64,000 nucleotides of DNA from Trachythela sp. YZ-2020. Taxonomy: Eukaryota > Cnidaria > Anthozoa > Malacalcyonacea > Clavulariidae. Each line of letters begins with the position of its first letter. The stretch's first letter is position 1. Under the pieces are notes generated by a model. The model did not search any database and was not told where the DNA came from. It saw only the letters and a list, made by a program, of their open reading frames with translations. The position numbers were made by a program, and so were the translations under genes. The DNA is taken from positions 248,001-312,000 of the forward strand of contig JADLSH010000363.1 in NCBI GenBank assembly GCA_016169945.1, in the 5' to 3' direction. Positions 1-10,885 of this stretch are shown piece after piece.

Positions 1-1
1 G

Positions 2-836
2 AACAGACTCCCTCGTGGATTATCTAGTATAATTATAGCAACAATATACCATCCACCTGGTTCAGATAACCACCTAATGATCGAATATCTCATTAACACA
101 CTAACTATTATCGAAGCAACACATCCAAACAGCGGAATTGTCCTAATGGGTGATCTAAATAGACTAAATACCCCGTATCAATCGTCAATTTAAGCTGAAA
201 CAACTGGTAAAATTCGCCACCAGAGGTCAAAGAACACTTGATGTTATTTTGACCAACATTAGCCAGTTTTATGACAGTCCATTAAGATTTGCACCCTTTG
301 GTCTCTCAGATCACTTCACAATAAAAATGCTTCCGAAGGCTAGAATCGTGAACACCAACAACTTTAAAGTCATAACGACACGAGATGTGAGACAAAGCAA
401 CAAAGCCGCTTTAGGTAGAGTCCTCTCCACCTTAAATTGGTCTTGTATAAACAATCTCAACACATGCGAGGAAATGGTAACAGTTTTCAATGACGTTTTG
501 ATAAATATACTAGATACCATAATGCCAATAAAGAAAAAAAAGATCCATGTAAACGAGGCTCCTTGGATGACGAACAAACTTAAATCTTTAATCAAAAACC
601 GGCAAAAACCACTGAACAATGGAAATGAAACAACCTTTAAATTCTATCGTAATCAAGTAAATTTGGAACGGAAGACATGTAGACAAGGCTACTTCCATGG
701 TAAAATCAAACATCTCAAACATACCAAACCAAAAGATTGGTGGAGCGCGGTACGCAAGATTAGCGGAATGGATCCTCTCTCGAAATCCGACTTATTCTCT
801 GATTTACAAGTAGACGAATTTCAGCAATTGAACTGA
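2..836 (+). pseudogene. LINE endonuclease C-terminal part and linker, broken
   Basis: From base 2 the frame reads through an apurinic-endonuclease-like stretch with IYHPPGSDN and LMGDLN, the latter matching the GDFN motif of APE-type endonucleases, then stops near 196. Another frame (249-836) carries the GLSDHF motif that ends such endonucleases, followed by a basic linker with a KDWWSAVRKISG segment typical of the region before the reverse transcriptase. The TGA at 834-836 is out of phase with the downstream reverse transcriptase frame, so a single frameshift near 830 splits what was one polyprotein. Confidence 0.8.
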
Positions 837-849
837 TAAAACCGAGATA

Positions 850-2403
850 GCGAATAAAATTAACGACAAATTCCTAGAACCGTTACAAACTTTTCAACCA
901 CTAGATGCCTCCAATTTTATATGCACCTCGGATGACACAAACAACTCCAGGTTAGATGTTCTGACGGTGTCAGAGGAAGATGTCTACAAGTGCCTAAAAT
1001 CACTTAATCCTTCGAAGTCATCAGGCCCAGACAATATTCCATCTTGGTTCCTTAAAGAGTTTGCAGAATCACTCTCGTTCCCAGTTAGTAAGATTATGAA
1101 TTGCTCCTACGAAGAACAACGTTTACCTTCGATATGGAAAATGTCCAACACGGTACCAATCCCAAAGACTACACCCGTACAAATTATCAATAAACATCTT
1201 CGCCCAATCTCCCTAACTCCTATTCTAGCAAAAGTAGCTGAAGAATTTGTGGTCAATGAACACCTAAAACCTGCGGTTCTGGAGGTTTTAGATCCCAACC
1301 AATTTGGTGTCATTCCTGGCTCATCAACAAGTCAAGCACTGATAAAAATGATGCACAAATGGACTGAAGCCACAGATGGAAATGGGGCGTCTGTTCGAGT
1401 TGTCTTGTTTGATTATCAAAAAGCATTTGACTTTGTTGACCATTGTATTCTGCTATCAAAACTTAAACTCTTGCGTCTCCCAACTACCACCCTAAACTGG
1501 ATGATAGATTTTCTCAGTAATAGGAAACAACGGGTTAAATTGGGCAACGATTGTTTCTCTGAGTGGGGAAACGTACCTGCTGGAGTACCTCAGGGTACAA
1601 AGCTTGGACCATGGCTGTTTATCGTAATGATTAATGACCTAACTCTGACAGGAAGTGACCAGGCAAAATTTGTTGACGATCCTACGATATCGGAGACAAT
1701 ACCTAAATTTAGTCAAAGCTCGATTCAAGAAACTGTAACGAATATTGAAAGTTGGTCTGATACCAATTCATTTCGGCTTCATGACGAGAAATGCAAGGAG
1801 CTTAGAATTGATTTTAAGAAGACGAAGAGTATCTTCGCTCCCATCCTCGTAAATGGGAAACCATTAGAAGTCGCACAAGAAGCAAAATTACTTGGTCTTA
1901 CTTTTACATCCGATCTTAAATGGAACAATCACGTGGATAACATTGTCTCTAAATGCTCGAAACGATTATATCTCTTGGTGCAGTTAAAACGAGCTAAAGT
2001 TCCAAAAAGTGACATAATACAATTTTACCAAACATGTATAAGACCAGTTCTGGAATATGCCTCCATTGTATATCACTATTCTCTACCAAAATATCTCAGC
2101 GACGACATTGAACGTATTCAAAAACGTGCTCATTCTATTGTGTATCCCGGATACAAATACGAAGACTCTCTCGTTGAAAGTGGACTTTCAACTCTCCACG
2201 AGAGGAGGGATCAGGCATCTGAGAAGTTTTTTAATCAAATTTTAGAAAATGATAATCATAAATTAGCGAACCTTATTTCGAAAGTGGATTCCATGTCTTG
2301 TCACATTCTGAGAAAAGTCAAGGAAGTGGAAATACCGAAGTTTAAAACAGAACGGTTTAAAAAATCATTTTTAATCGCCAGTAGTATTAATACGAACAAG
2401 TAG
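850..2403 (+). CDS. LINE reverse transcriptase (ORF2 C-terminal part)
   Basis: A long open frame with the non-LTR reverse transcriptase blocks in order: a palm start SGPDNIPSWFLK, RPISLTPILAKVAEEFV, the Asp block VVLFDYQKAFDFVDH, GVPQGTKLGPWLF, and the catalytic box as FVDD instead of the usual FADD. It ends with the thumb and C-terminal region (LLGLTFTSDLKWN, RPVLEYAS). The frame is open from about 850 without an ATG because it is the continuation of the broken polyprotein upstream. It is related to the relic at 41529-42024, which shares KFVDD. Confidence 0.85.
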   Translation, partial: ANKINDKFLEPLQTFQPLDASNFICTSDDTNNSRLDVLTVSEEDVYKCLKSLNPSKSSGPDNIPSWFLKEFAESLSFPVSKIMNCSYEEQRLPSIWKMSNTVPIPKTTPVQIINKHLRPISLTPILAKVAEEFVVNEHLKPAVLEVLDPNQFGVIPGSSTSQALIKMMHKWTEATDGNGASVRVVLFDYQKAFDFVDHCILLSKLKLLRLPTTTLNWMIDFLSNRKQRVKLGNDCFSEWGNVPAGVPQGTKLGPWLFIVMINDLTLTGSDQAKFVDDPTISETIPKFSQSSIQETVTNIESWSDTNSFRLHDEKCKELRIDFKKTKSIFAPILVNGKPLEVAQEAKLLGLTFTSDLKWNNHVDNIVSKCSKRLYLLVQLKRAKVPKSDIIQFYQTCIRPVLEYASIVYHYSLPKYLSDDIERIQKRAHSIVYPGYKYEDSLVESGLSTLHERRDQASEKFFNQILENDNHKLANLISKVDSMSCHILRKVKEVEIPKFKTERFKKSFLIASSINTNK

Positions 2404-2540
2404 TCTTAAACATTTTAATAACAACAAGTAGTGAGTAGTTTTTTTATAATCAACCTGAATCGTAATTATATTTATATGTATATAAACATTGTAATCACCA
2501 TGTAATTCAGTAATTTTACTGCAAAATGTGTGAAATTAAA

Positions 2541-2565
2541 CTATCTATCTATCTATCTATCTATC
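2541..2565 (+). repeat. (CTAT)n microsatellite tail of the LINE
   Basis: Six CTAT units plus C directly follow the LINE 3' UTR. Short terminal microsatellites are usual at CR1/L2 3' ends. Confidence 0.85.
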
Positions 2566-3840
2566 ACGTAGCCAACCATTTTCGATATAAATAAGTTTAA
2601 GTGTAATAGAATTTGACGAGTTTTTCAATTTATTTATTTCAACTTATTTTATTTTGAACTTTAAACCTATAACTTTAAACTTTGAAGAGATTTTACACCT
2701 ATAGTAAAACACCTGGCTACGGCCTATGGTAGCCAGGTGGTAGCCAGGTGTTTTACTATACTTTTATATTGGTAGCCAGGTAGCCAGCTGTTTTACATTT
2801 TAATAAGTTTTCAAAATTGCGCAATTTTGAAAACTTATTAAAATGTAAAACAACTGGCTACCTGGCTACCATAATAAATCTATAGTAAAACACCTGGCTA
2901 CCACCTGGCTACCATAGGCCATATAGCCAGGAGGTAGCCAGGTGGTAGCCAGGCGTTTCACCATAGATTTATATTGGTAGCCACGTAGCCAACCATTTTC
3001 GATATAAATAAGTTTAAGTGTAATAGAATTTGATAATTTTTCAATTTATTACTTTCAACTTATTTGATTTTAAACTTTAAACCTATAACTTTAAACGAAT
3101 TGAAAGTTTGAAGAGATTTTACACCTAGATTTAAAAACCTGGCTACCACCTGGCTACCATAGGCCATATAGCCAGGAGGTAGCCAGGTGGTAGCCAGGTG
3201 TTTTACTAACTTTTATATTGGTACCCAGGTAGCCAGCTGTTTTGCATTTTAATAAGTTTAAGTTGAATTGCGCAATATTGAAACTTATTAAAATGCAAAA
3301 CAACTGGTTACCTGGCTACCATAATAATCTATAGTAAAACATCTGGCTACCACCTGGCTACCATAGGCCATATAGCCAGGAGGTAGCCAGGTGTTTTACT
3401 ATACTTTTATATTGGTAGCCAGGAAGCCAGCTGTTTTGCATTTTTATAAGTTTAAGTGTAATAATATTTGACAAGTTTTCAATTTATTACTTTCAACTTA
3501 TTTGATTTTAAATTTTAAACCTATAACTTTAAACTAATTTAAACTTTGAAGAGATTTTACATCTATATTTAGACACCTGGCTACCACCTGGCTACCTCCT
3601 GGCTATGGCCTATGGTAGCCAGGTGGTAGCCAGGTGTTTTACTATACTTTTATATTGGTAGCCAGGTAGCCAGCTGCTTTGTATTTTAATAAGTTTAAGT
3701 TGAATTGCGCAATTTTGAAACTTATTAAAATGCAAAACAACTGGCTACCATAATAAATCTATAGTAAAACACCTGGCTACCATCTGCCTATGGTCTATGG
3801 TAGCCAGGTTTTTAACTATAGATTTATATTGGTAGCCAGA
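2566..3840. repeat. GTAGCC iterated palindromic array, left
   Basis: Dozens of copies of GGTAGCCAGG and its complement CCTGGCTACC, in direct and inverted order, separated by AT-rich blocks such as TATAAATCTATAGTAAAACA and ACTTTAAACCTATAAC. Modules of roughly 100-400 bases recur with variation. Some blocks form extended dyads, for example TGGTAGCCAGGTGG facing CCACCTGGCTACCA. Similar arrays lie at 31986-32480 and 34034-34620, next to the helicase and recombinase genes. No coding sequence is visible. It could be the terminal or replication region of a mobile element, a foldback element or a satellite. Confidence 0.85.
2771..2870. repeat. 100-base near-perfect palindrome in the GTAGCC array
   Basis: The segment reads GGTAGCCAGG at its left end and CCTGGCTACC at its right end, with the dyad centre at TTGC/GCAA (2820/2821). 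The inner 50 bases (about 2796-2845) are a perfect inverted repeat of an AT-rich block beginning CATTTTAATAAG. Only the few bases AGCTG/CAACT break the outer symmetry. Partly decayed versions occur near 3227-3320, 3655-3750, 32090-32180, 34034-34135 and 34437-34535. Confidence 0.9.
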
Positions 3841-4425
3841 TATATTGGATAAGACTTTAAAGATTGTTATATTCCACCTAAACCTATTTCTATGCAGGAT
3901 AGCTGCTTATTTGCCTACGACAATTTCGGTTTAATGAAATAGTGCGGCCAAACTCTTCGCTCTGTTTATTTGGCATATCTGCTGGAAATTTTAGCCTATT
4001 AAGACAATCTTGCGACATGTTTTTAACATTTGAATCATTCATTATTTATGAATTCTGCACACATTCATTTCAGATACAATATCACACTTATATAATATAA
4101 TTAATGTTTGATGTCCAACACTACAATGTTGCTAATGGGCGATTCCATTAAAACGGTCTGACCGGTGAGATCGATAAAATCATTGAATGGACAACAAAAT
4201 CCTTGGTGTTCGCAACGATAGGACCGCAAATTTTGTGTCTAATGAAGAGGTCCATTTTTAACTGATTTTTGGTAAACCTGGACCAGATGTTTCAATTAAA
4301 ACAGAGATACAAAAAATCTGGTCTGACCGATCTGACTATTAAATGGAAAGCACCTAATGATACAGTTATGAAAGTACAGTCACGCCAATGTTCAACGGTG
4401 TAATTTACGAGTGAATTACACAATT
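3841..4425. other. Non-coding flank between GTAGCC array and helicase gene, left arm
   Basis: I see no gene here. The stretch is the mirror of 31381-31985 and is clearly more diverged from it than the inner parts of the arms: both share blocks such as GTTATATTCCACCTAAACC but differ by many substitutions. Confidence 0.6.
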
Positions 4426-5583
4426 TTAGTATTTAGTAGTTACAAAGTACTTTTGTGAGCTTAACAGAACATTAGCCACATCTTCATCTTCATCAGGATT
4501 GTTTATCTTTTGAATTGCTCTTAACATGGGGCAGCGATCATTCATTACTTTTACTTGAACCGTGCGTCGTACACGTTGTAAAATTTTATAATCCTTCGCG
4601 TGCTTCGCAACGAAACCATTAACATCAAACACATCACGTGTCCTTCCTGTCAGCAACATCCAGGCGTCGATATCTGGGTCGGCCTGACTCCAGAAATCTC
4701 GTTCTCTCTTCTCCAGTCTCCTCTCCGCCGTGTCCCTTCGCGAACAAAACGACAATGCGTGGAACTTTGATAGTTTTTTATTGTGAAAGTTCCAATCCCA
4801 AAGTTCGACAATCTTCTGATAATATTTCGTGTCATTTAATACCCATGTAGATTGCACCAGGAAAAGCGGGGATGAGCAATCTTTCTGACATTCATCAAGT
4901 TTAGGGGTGTCGTGGAGTTGTTGTTCGACGGTTGTCGACGTCCCTTCGATATTTACAACTTCTACACTATTATGGTCAAGTGGTGGCGCATTTGAAGTAG
5001 GTTCTGCTGGTTCTGTAAGTGGAGGTGTGGTGCATGTCTCCTCTCGTTCGGATTCATTGGAGCGATCAAGTTCGTGAAGCAGAGCGTCGGAGGTTAAGTC
5101 GAAATGTGGCCGACTGATGTTTCGTCTGACCGGTTTGCTCTTTCTTTTACAGCAAATTTTCGGCCGTTTACGCGAGTCGTTCTTGGCAACAGAAGAGTGG
5201 AGGGGGCCGTGATCAGTTGCTATTGTGTTGGTTTCGATATCAGGAATGTGGAGGGAAGTAGACGGTTCATTACACGACTGTTGATGAAGAGGTGGTACAA
5301 TTTCGCGTTCGTCTTTCTCTGATTGGGAGGGAGTAGGTGACAAGACTTTGCCTCGTTTCAGGCAAGCACGTTTACGAACTGTGGAGTGGAATAGCTCGTC
5401 GTCACTTTCCGAATTCGTATTCTCGCGACGCTCGCGTTGTTGGAAAATATCTACAGAGGAACTTTCATCGCTTGTGAACGTACATCGCCGCTCACGACGA
5501 CGTACTGCTGGATTTTGATCTGATTGGGAGGAATTACGCGAAAGAGAACAGCCAACTGTTCTACCGCGTCTTTTACGCGCCAA
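4426..5583 (-). pseudogene. C-terminal half of SF3 helicase-linked protein, left-arm copy
   Basis: An open minus-strand frame continuing the product of 5755-7617. It is hydrophilic, Ser/Arg/Glu-rich and probably disordered for about 230 residues (ARKRRGRTVGCS at the start, RKRPKICCKRKSKPVRR basic cluster). A more ordered tail follows, with WVLNDTKYYQKIVELWDWN and FWSQADPDIDAWMLLTGR, ending in YFVTTKY before the stop at 4426. In the right arm the equivalent basic region is fused in frame to the helicase. Here it is separated by a damaged patch around 5700-5990 that includes a run of A residues absent from the other copy. The tail's function is unknown to me. Confidence 0.7.
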
Positions 5584-5754
5584 TCTTTGTCGGTTAACCT
5601 CGGCTTCAAACGATGCGTGTATCAGTTGATTGATGTTGGGCTGCGCGTATCAGAGGTCGGTGTGGACAAGATCTTTTGTTTTTTGTGCCATCTCTGCGGC
5701 GCGTCAAAAAAAAAAAAAACGTGTTTTTTTTCAATGATCTGTTCTTCCGTTGTA

Positions 5755-7617
5755 CTATCCCTCATTACAATCGTCCCTGGTCGATGTGCTCACGATATGT
5801 TGTAATTTCATTGCCCAAACAAAAACAACACAGTCCATCGCATGGTCGAACATCCAGCGATCTGCGCCAGATGGGTTTGCGGCAAAGATGTCGTTTTGAA
5901 TCGTACGCGTCGTCGTCGCGTTTTCATCATCGTCACGAAATTCAATTAATTGATTCATTTTAATTGTCGTTGTAACGTAATTGGCAGTATATCGCAAACC
6001 ATGTTTGACCGCCGTAACCATCCAACCGCCTTGCAGGATAGTTTTGGCAAGATCTGATTGAAGAGTGTATGCTGACCATTCATCCAGCAGCACCAACTGG
6101 GTATCTGCCGTGATCATCGCGGCCGAAAATTGTCGCTCGCCGGTGATTGAGGCAATTTTCCCTGCTGGAATTATTCGATGGAATATTGATGCCCACGATG
6201 TTTTCCCCGAGTCTTTTGGACCTTCGAGCACCAACTTTCGGGTTTTGTGTGGCATTTTTGATGCCATTAAGCACTGGTAAAACTTGTTTGAAAAGTTGGC
6301 TCTGGTAACGACGTCTGGGAAAGAATTTAGCACGCCTTCTTCAAAATACCCAGGTTGAGGGGCCTTTTGGCAGTCGTAGGGGACAAATGCTCTTGGCGAG
6401 AGGATTCCACATTTCTCCAGCGCGATAGCATGACGAACAAAGTCCCGAGCTGATATTTTGAAGAAATACCCATTGGAAACTTCAATCAAGTCCAAGTCAA
6501 ACTCAATTTGTGGAATAATTTCACAGGCAGGGTGCGAGAGGATTCTCAGCAGCGACGAGAAATGTTTCAATACCCTGGATCTTATGGGTTCGTTGACCAA
6601 GATCTTATGAAGATAACTTTCAACATTCATCATGTTAACGTACGACATTGTTGCTCCCTCTGGTTTGGCGTAGATCTCACCTCGGTGTAGTGCGTGGTTG
6701 CAATTTTTCATTAACGTTGCTATTTTTTTTACAGTTGTTGGTAACTCGTCGGTGGTAGATGAAAGACACGGGCCGTCCATTTGAGCAGTCAACAATGTTT
6801 GAATGTCGACGGTCATGCCATCCGATTTCAATTGTGATATTGATTCATGAAGTACATGATCAAATTCTGCGCTGTTGACTACGACCACACGGCATGGAAC
6901 GGTCGGAAATCGTGCATGAGGATTGTTTGCATCAACGCTATGATCACTTTCTTCGCCGGACGTGGTGCGAGAAGAGTTTGACAAACAATACTCATTAGAC
7001 TTGTTCACCATATCAGTTATCAGTTGGTTGTTGTGATCTTTAACCACTTGAAATAGGCGACGTGAAGCAGTATCCATTAGATTGTTACTCGACACATTAT
7101 TAGCTCTCGATGTTATAGTGTGCACTACTGGATCGATGTCTTCATTGTGCAGTAATTTGTACATTTGTTGTTCATCGCAAGAATCGGTTTCTCTGTACAC
7201 GATGAAATAAGCCACTGCAGGATAAACATCTTCGGCCTCGTTTGTTTCCGCTTCGCTGCACTCTTTGCGTTTTTTGGCATTTGTAGATACGGCCGTGACG
7301 CTTGAGAAAAAGAATTGCACGCCGTTTACTCTGCTCAAAACGTCGTCTAACTGTAACCTTTTGCTGGAAATTAGGTTCTTGGCCATTTCCAGGTCTTCTT
7401 GCATCACACGCCACGTAGCCCTGCAGGCGATTGCTTTCAAATCGCCATTGATCTGTAAAGTTCGCAAAAAGTTTACGATACAAGTCGCATCGGGAAAAGA
7501 TTTTAAACGTGCATATAATGAAAACTGCCGTACACTTACCAGTGGCAATATATTTGCTTTTAACGAATTACGAACTCTCTTGGACGTTAGCTCTTTCCGC
7601 GGCCTCCGTGGCGGCAT
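5755..7617 (-). CDS. Superfamily-3 helicase-like protein, left-arm copy, 3' end damaged
   Basis: A 620-residue frame starting at ATG 7617 (MPPRRPRKELTSKRV, a basic N-terminus). Near residues 462-470 it has the Walker A box GPKDSGKTSW, and near 505-512 a Walker B box LVLLDEWS. The order and spacing fit SF3 replicative helicases of the papillomavirus E1/parvovirus NS1 type, inferred from motifs only. The third SF3 motif, seen in the other copy as PFYITTN, is lost here in a patch that is strongly altered (about 5755-5990). The N-terminal 280 residues carry no motif I recognise. The start agrees with the right copy. It is probably part of a mobile or virus-derived element and not a host gene. Confidence 0.75.
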   Translation of the reverse strand: MPPRRPRKELTSKRVRNSLKANILPLVSVRQFSLYARLKSFPDATCIVNFLRTLQINGDLKAIACRATWRVMQEDLEMAKNLISSKRLQLDDVLSRVNGVQFFFSSVTAVSTNAKKRKECSEAETNEAEDVYPAVAYFIVYRETDSCDEQQMYKLLHNEDIDPVVHTITSRANNVSSNNLMDTASRRLFQVVKDHNNQLITDMVNKSNEYCLSNSSRTTSGEESDHSVDANNPHARFPTVPCRVVVVNSAEFDHVLHESISQLKSDGMTVDIQTLLTAQMDGPCLSSTTDELPTTVKKIATLMKNCNHALHRGEIYAKPEGATMSYVNMMNVESYLHKILVNEPIRSRVLKHFSSLLRILSHPACEIIPQIEFDLDLIEVSNGYFFKISARDFVRHAIALEKCGILSPRAFVPYDCQKAPQPGYFEEGVLNSFPDVVTRANFSNKFYQCLMASKMPHKTRKLVLEGPKDSGKTSWASIFHRIIPAGKIASITGERQFSAAMITADTQLVLLDEWSAYTLQSDLAKTILQGGWMVTAVKHGLRYTANYVTTTIKMNQLIEFRDDDENATTTRTIQNDIFAANPSGADRWMFDHAMDCVVFVWAMKLQHIVSTSTRDDCNEG

Positions 7618-7758
7618 ATCTTGATCGTATTAAAGTATATTATAGATAAATTTGTGTTTAAAACCTTCGGACACGTACGTTTTCAAAGCGCTTAGCAGAA
7701 ACGAAAACAGAGAATTAACAATCGCCTTAAAACATTCAACTTGAAATTTGCATGTGGG

Positions 7759-8253
7759 AACAATATTTTGTACTTTGGTCATGACCACAATCATTATCAC
7801 CTTCATCACCACCACTGTCATCACCACCACCCAGGGCCGGACCTACGGGGAGGTTTGGGGGGGTGTCACCCCCCCCCCCAGAAATTCTATTTGGAGTTTC
7901 AGTCGGCAGAAGTGCTATTTTAGTCGGCAGACAAAAATATTTATGATGACTAACAGCAATGTAGTCCGTACAAGTTCGTTAGTCAGTCGGTTGAAAGGAC
8001 CTTACACCCCCCCTGATAAATTTTCTGAGGACGGCCTGCCACCACCATTTCCACCGTTATCACCATGACCACCTTCGTCATCACCACCATCATCATCATA
8101 ATAACCATGACCACATCTATCGTATACACTATCATTACCGCCACCATACACTGTCATACCATGATTACATTAACCATCAAACCAAATCATAATCATTGCC
8201 ACCTTAGTCATCATCGTCATCGTCATCATTATCATAACCACATCCATCGTATA

Positions 8254-8300
<47 letters not shown>

Positions 8301-8400
8301 CCACCACCACGTCCACTGTCATCACCATAATTACATTAACCATCATTAGCCATCATCATCATCATCACCTTGGCCATCATCATCATCACCACCCACCCCA
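7759..8400. repeat. CAT/CAC microsatellite tract, left arm
   Basis: Imperfect ATC/ACC trinucleotide repeats, purest at about 8247-8305 (CAT units). Translated, they give meaningless poly-His frames. The tract lies between the last recognisable collagen exon and the helicase gene and is mirrored at 27226-27800. A small inverted-repeat element (7832-8038) sits in it. Confidence 0.9.
7832..8038. mobile_element. hAT-like MITE in microsatellite, left arm
   Basis: The element begins CAGGGCCGGACC and ends with the imperfect inverse GGACGGCCTG, flanked on both sides by CCACCACC (8 bases). The match is weakened because the flank is itself a CCA-rich repeat. CAGGG ends and 8-base duplications are typical of hAT elements. 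It has no coding capacity. The mirror copy is 27586-27781. Confidence 0.55.
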
Positions 8401-9158
8401 CTTGACTTTCATATAACAACTCTACTTTTTTACAACACAAACCAAATTATAGATATACCAAGTTCTACAAATACCGTGTCTCTCCTTGTAGATCTTTCTC
8501 TGATGTCCAGGTGATATGATACCACGTTTCTTCTTTTACTACGCCAAATGTAATATCGTTGTTGTAATACCCATGAATCACAGTCTAATAGTAAAAGATT
8601 CAATGTCAATCAAAACTCAAAGTAACACGCATAAAATGACATAAAATTATTATTAACTTATTTTTGGTTTGAATGGCAAATGATGTAATTGGTTGCAACA
8701 CGGAGGAGAATCGGATCGTGTAAACAGGTCTTATATTTACTCGCTCCTTTAAGTGTCAACACAGTTGAAGCTACCATGTAAAACGTTTACTGAAACCCAC
8801 CGGTACTCGTCTTCCCGATTGATCGTTGATAACAATGCCCAAGTGCAAACCATGGTTGCCTGATGTTGAGCCATGACCCAATACCCTGACAAATTTCTCG
8901 CCAATATATCTATATTTTAGTAAAGCCATGACTGACCAGTTGCTGTTTCTCCAGAAATCATCGGTGATACCAGAAATATTTAAACGCATTCCTTTCCCAG
9001 AAAATAACGCAGCTTGTCGCATCACGGCGTCTTGGTAAGATAGTGTTGAATTCTCCGGTGAAACGTCTGATGGATATTTCAATATAAAGTATAAAATACA
9101 TATCATACGACAAATCAAATACAAGAAAACATGTTACATGTAGTGTGAGAAAAGCATA

Positions 9159-9822
9159 TTACCACACACAAAGGTGCATCCTTCGAAAAGCCAGATATCT
9201 CATATATTTTATATAATCATGCTAATTAGTAGACTACTGGGTTTGGTGGATAATCCAAGTGAGTAGATATATACAAAATTTTAAGACCTAACCAGGAACG
9301 GTTGCGAAAAATGCAACACTAGGTCCTCTGGCAGGAATTGAACCCACGGCCCTGCGATTCCGGTGCAGCGCTCTAACCAACTGAGCTACAGAGGCCAGTT
9401 GCTGAGCTGTAACCGTGAGTTCTGTATATATAGGTTATCGGGTGTGCGGGTTGTGATAAGGTAAACTTCAATTTTTTTATATTTTTTTGCACTTCACTTG
9501 GTTGAACTAGAATACTGGGTTTGGTGGATAATCCAAGTGAGTAGATATATACACAATTTTAAGACCTAACTGTGTGTCACTGTCACACGAGTTTATGTTG
9601 TACTAGTTGTGTCACTGTCACACGAGTTTATTATCATTAGCACTGGTTGATTTCCCTATAGCTCGCACCTGCTAGTCAGTACTAAAACAGCAGTTGTTTC
9701 TGTGCAAACAAGGCCATGCACCCTAGTCAGTAGCGGGACAGCCTGCAAAGCGATAATTTATGGCGTAGTAATTTTTAGTCACGGTACTTGTTGTTGCAGC
9801 AGTGCACCTTTGAGTGTGGTAA
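9159..9822. mobile_element. Inverted-repeat-bounded insertion in collagen intron, left arm
   Basis: Bounded by TTACCACACACAAAGGTGCA and its inverse TGCACCTTTGAGTGTGGTAA (one mismatch in this arm). It contains a tRNA-headed SINE. It starts about 11 bases beyond the splice donor at 9832. The mirror is 25807-26470. Confidence 0.6.
9324..9396 (-). repeat. tRNA-derived SINE head, left arm
   Basis: Box A (TAGCTCAGTTGGTTAGAGC) and box B (GGGTTCAATTCC) of a tRNA-like sequence, in minus orientation. The anticodon stem has a mismatch and the base before the anticodon is C and not T, so a SINE head is likelier than a working tRNA. It is followed by the tail TTGCATTTTTCGCAAC that recurs elsewhere. Mirror of 26233-26305. 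Confidence 0.75.
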
Positions 9823-10734
9823 TGTTGTCTACCGTATCTAACACCAAAACGGCCTGAATGCATGACATTGCAAAGGGCACTTGCCGGCCTTAGGTTTAAA
9901 TAGGACATGATACAATGACGTAACGACGCAACTGGACAATCTGCATAGATAATGATATACACAAGTGAATCGCTGGATAGCAAAGTCAGAACATATGGTC
10001 AGAAGCACCTTAAAAATATTTTAAACATTTAATCACATAAACATATATTTTGTGAGGATAACAGTATTTGCTGGGCTGCCTATGGTACGTCTCTCCTCAG
10101 AGTTTACATATAGAATTCACCCTGGTATATTTCATGAATATATTTTGTCATGAATTGCTTTTCGTGAGAAGGCGTGGTCGTATTTTCAGTCAATATAAAG
10201 GGTGTCGTCACTAAAATTTTCCTGGGAGGTAATACCAGTCTCCAGGCTGGCAGACCCCCTATTGCTTATGAAATGCGCAGTGATAACAAATTCGTAAAAT
10301 TACGTATGTCTCAATCACGAAAACGAGGCAATATAGCCAAGATTTAATACGTACATTTGTGAAGCGCAAATTAATAAGATGATACTAAATCTAGTTTTAT
10401 TTTATCAGATAGCGCTTACCTGCCGTAATATTGAGGTTCGCTCGAGAGATCACGCTTGGAACAAACTTTCTGTTAAACTCAAACATTATGCCAACGTCTG
10501 CATTAAGAAAGGATTGGTAGTTTGTCTCAGGAACATTAGGCACATCAGCGTAACTACTGCAGCCAGAAGGAAGCTCGAAGGAAAGATATCGCCAACCATG
10601 AGGAGTGCATAGTTGAAGTTTTGCTGAGGAATATCGCAGAACACCAAAATTTGAGCTGTTACATCTAAGTTCGTAAATAAATGGAAATGTTTAGTTTTTC
10701 TTTAAGAGAGACATCATTGGTTGCGTTAAATGCA

Positions 10735-10885
10735 ATCACTATCATCACCACCATCACCATCACCACCACCATCACAACCACCATCACAACCACCATCATC
10801 ACCATCACGAACATTACACCATCGACACCGTCCTTGCATCACCATTATTAGCACCACCACATCACCATCACCATCCGGTATACAT
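10735..10885. repeat. ATC/ACC microsatellite in collagen intron, left arm
   Basis: Imperfect CAC/CAT trinucleotide repeats. The mirror is at about 24770-24915. Confidence 0.85.

Larger units (their letters stand above)
1..2565 (+). mobile_element. CR1/L2-type non-LTR retrotransposon, 5' cut by window edge, degraded
   Basis: The order endonuclease, linker, reverse transcriptase, short 3' UTR and a terminal (CTAT)n tail fits a CR1/L2-like LINE. The tail at 2541-2565 directly abuts a GTAGCC repeat unit (CACGTAGCCAACCATTTTCG) that also occurs uninterrupted near 2985, so the LINE seems to have inserted into the repeat array. The element is dead: an in-frame stop near 196 and a frameshift near 830 separate its domains. 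The clade is inferred from motifs and the tail type. Confidence 0.85.

Noticed and set aside
8065..8349. Open frame rich in histidine
   Set aside because: It is a CAT/CAC microsatellite read in one frame; the mirror at 27278-27559 behaves the same and no real protein sequence flanks it.
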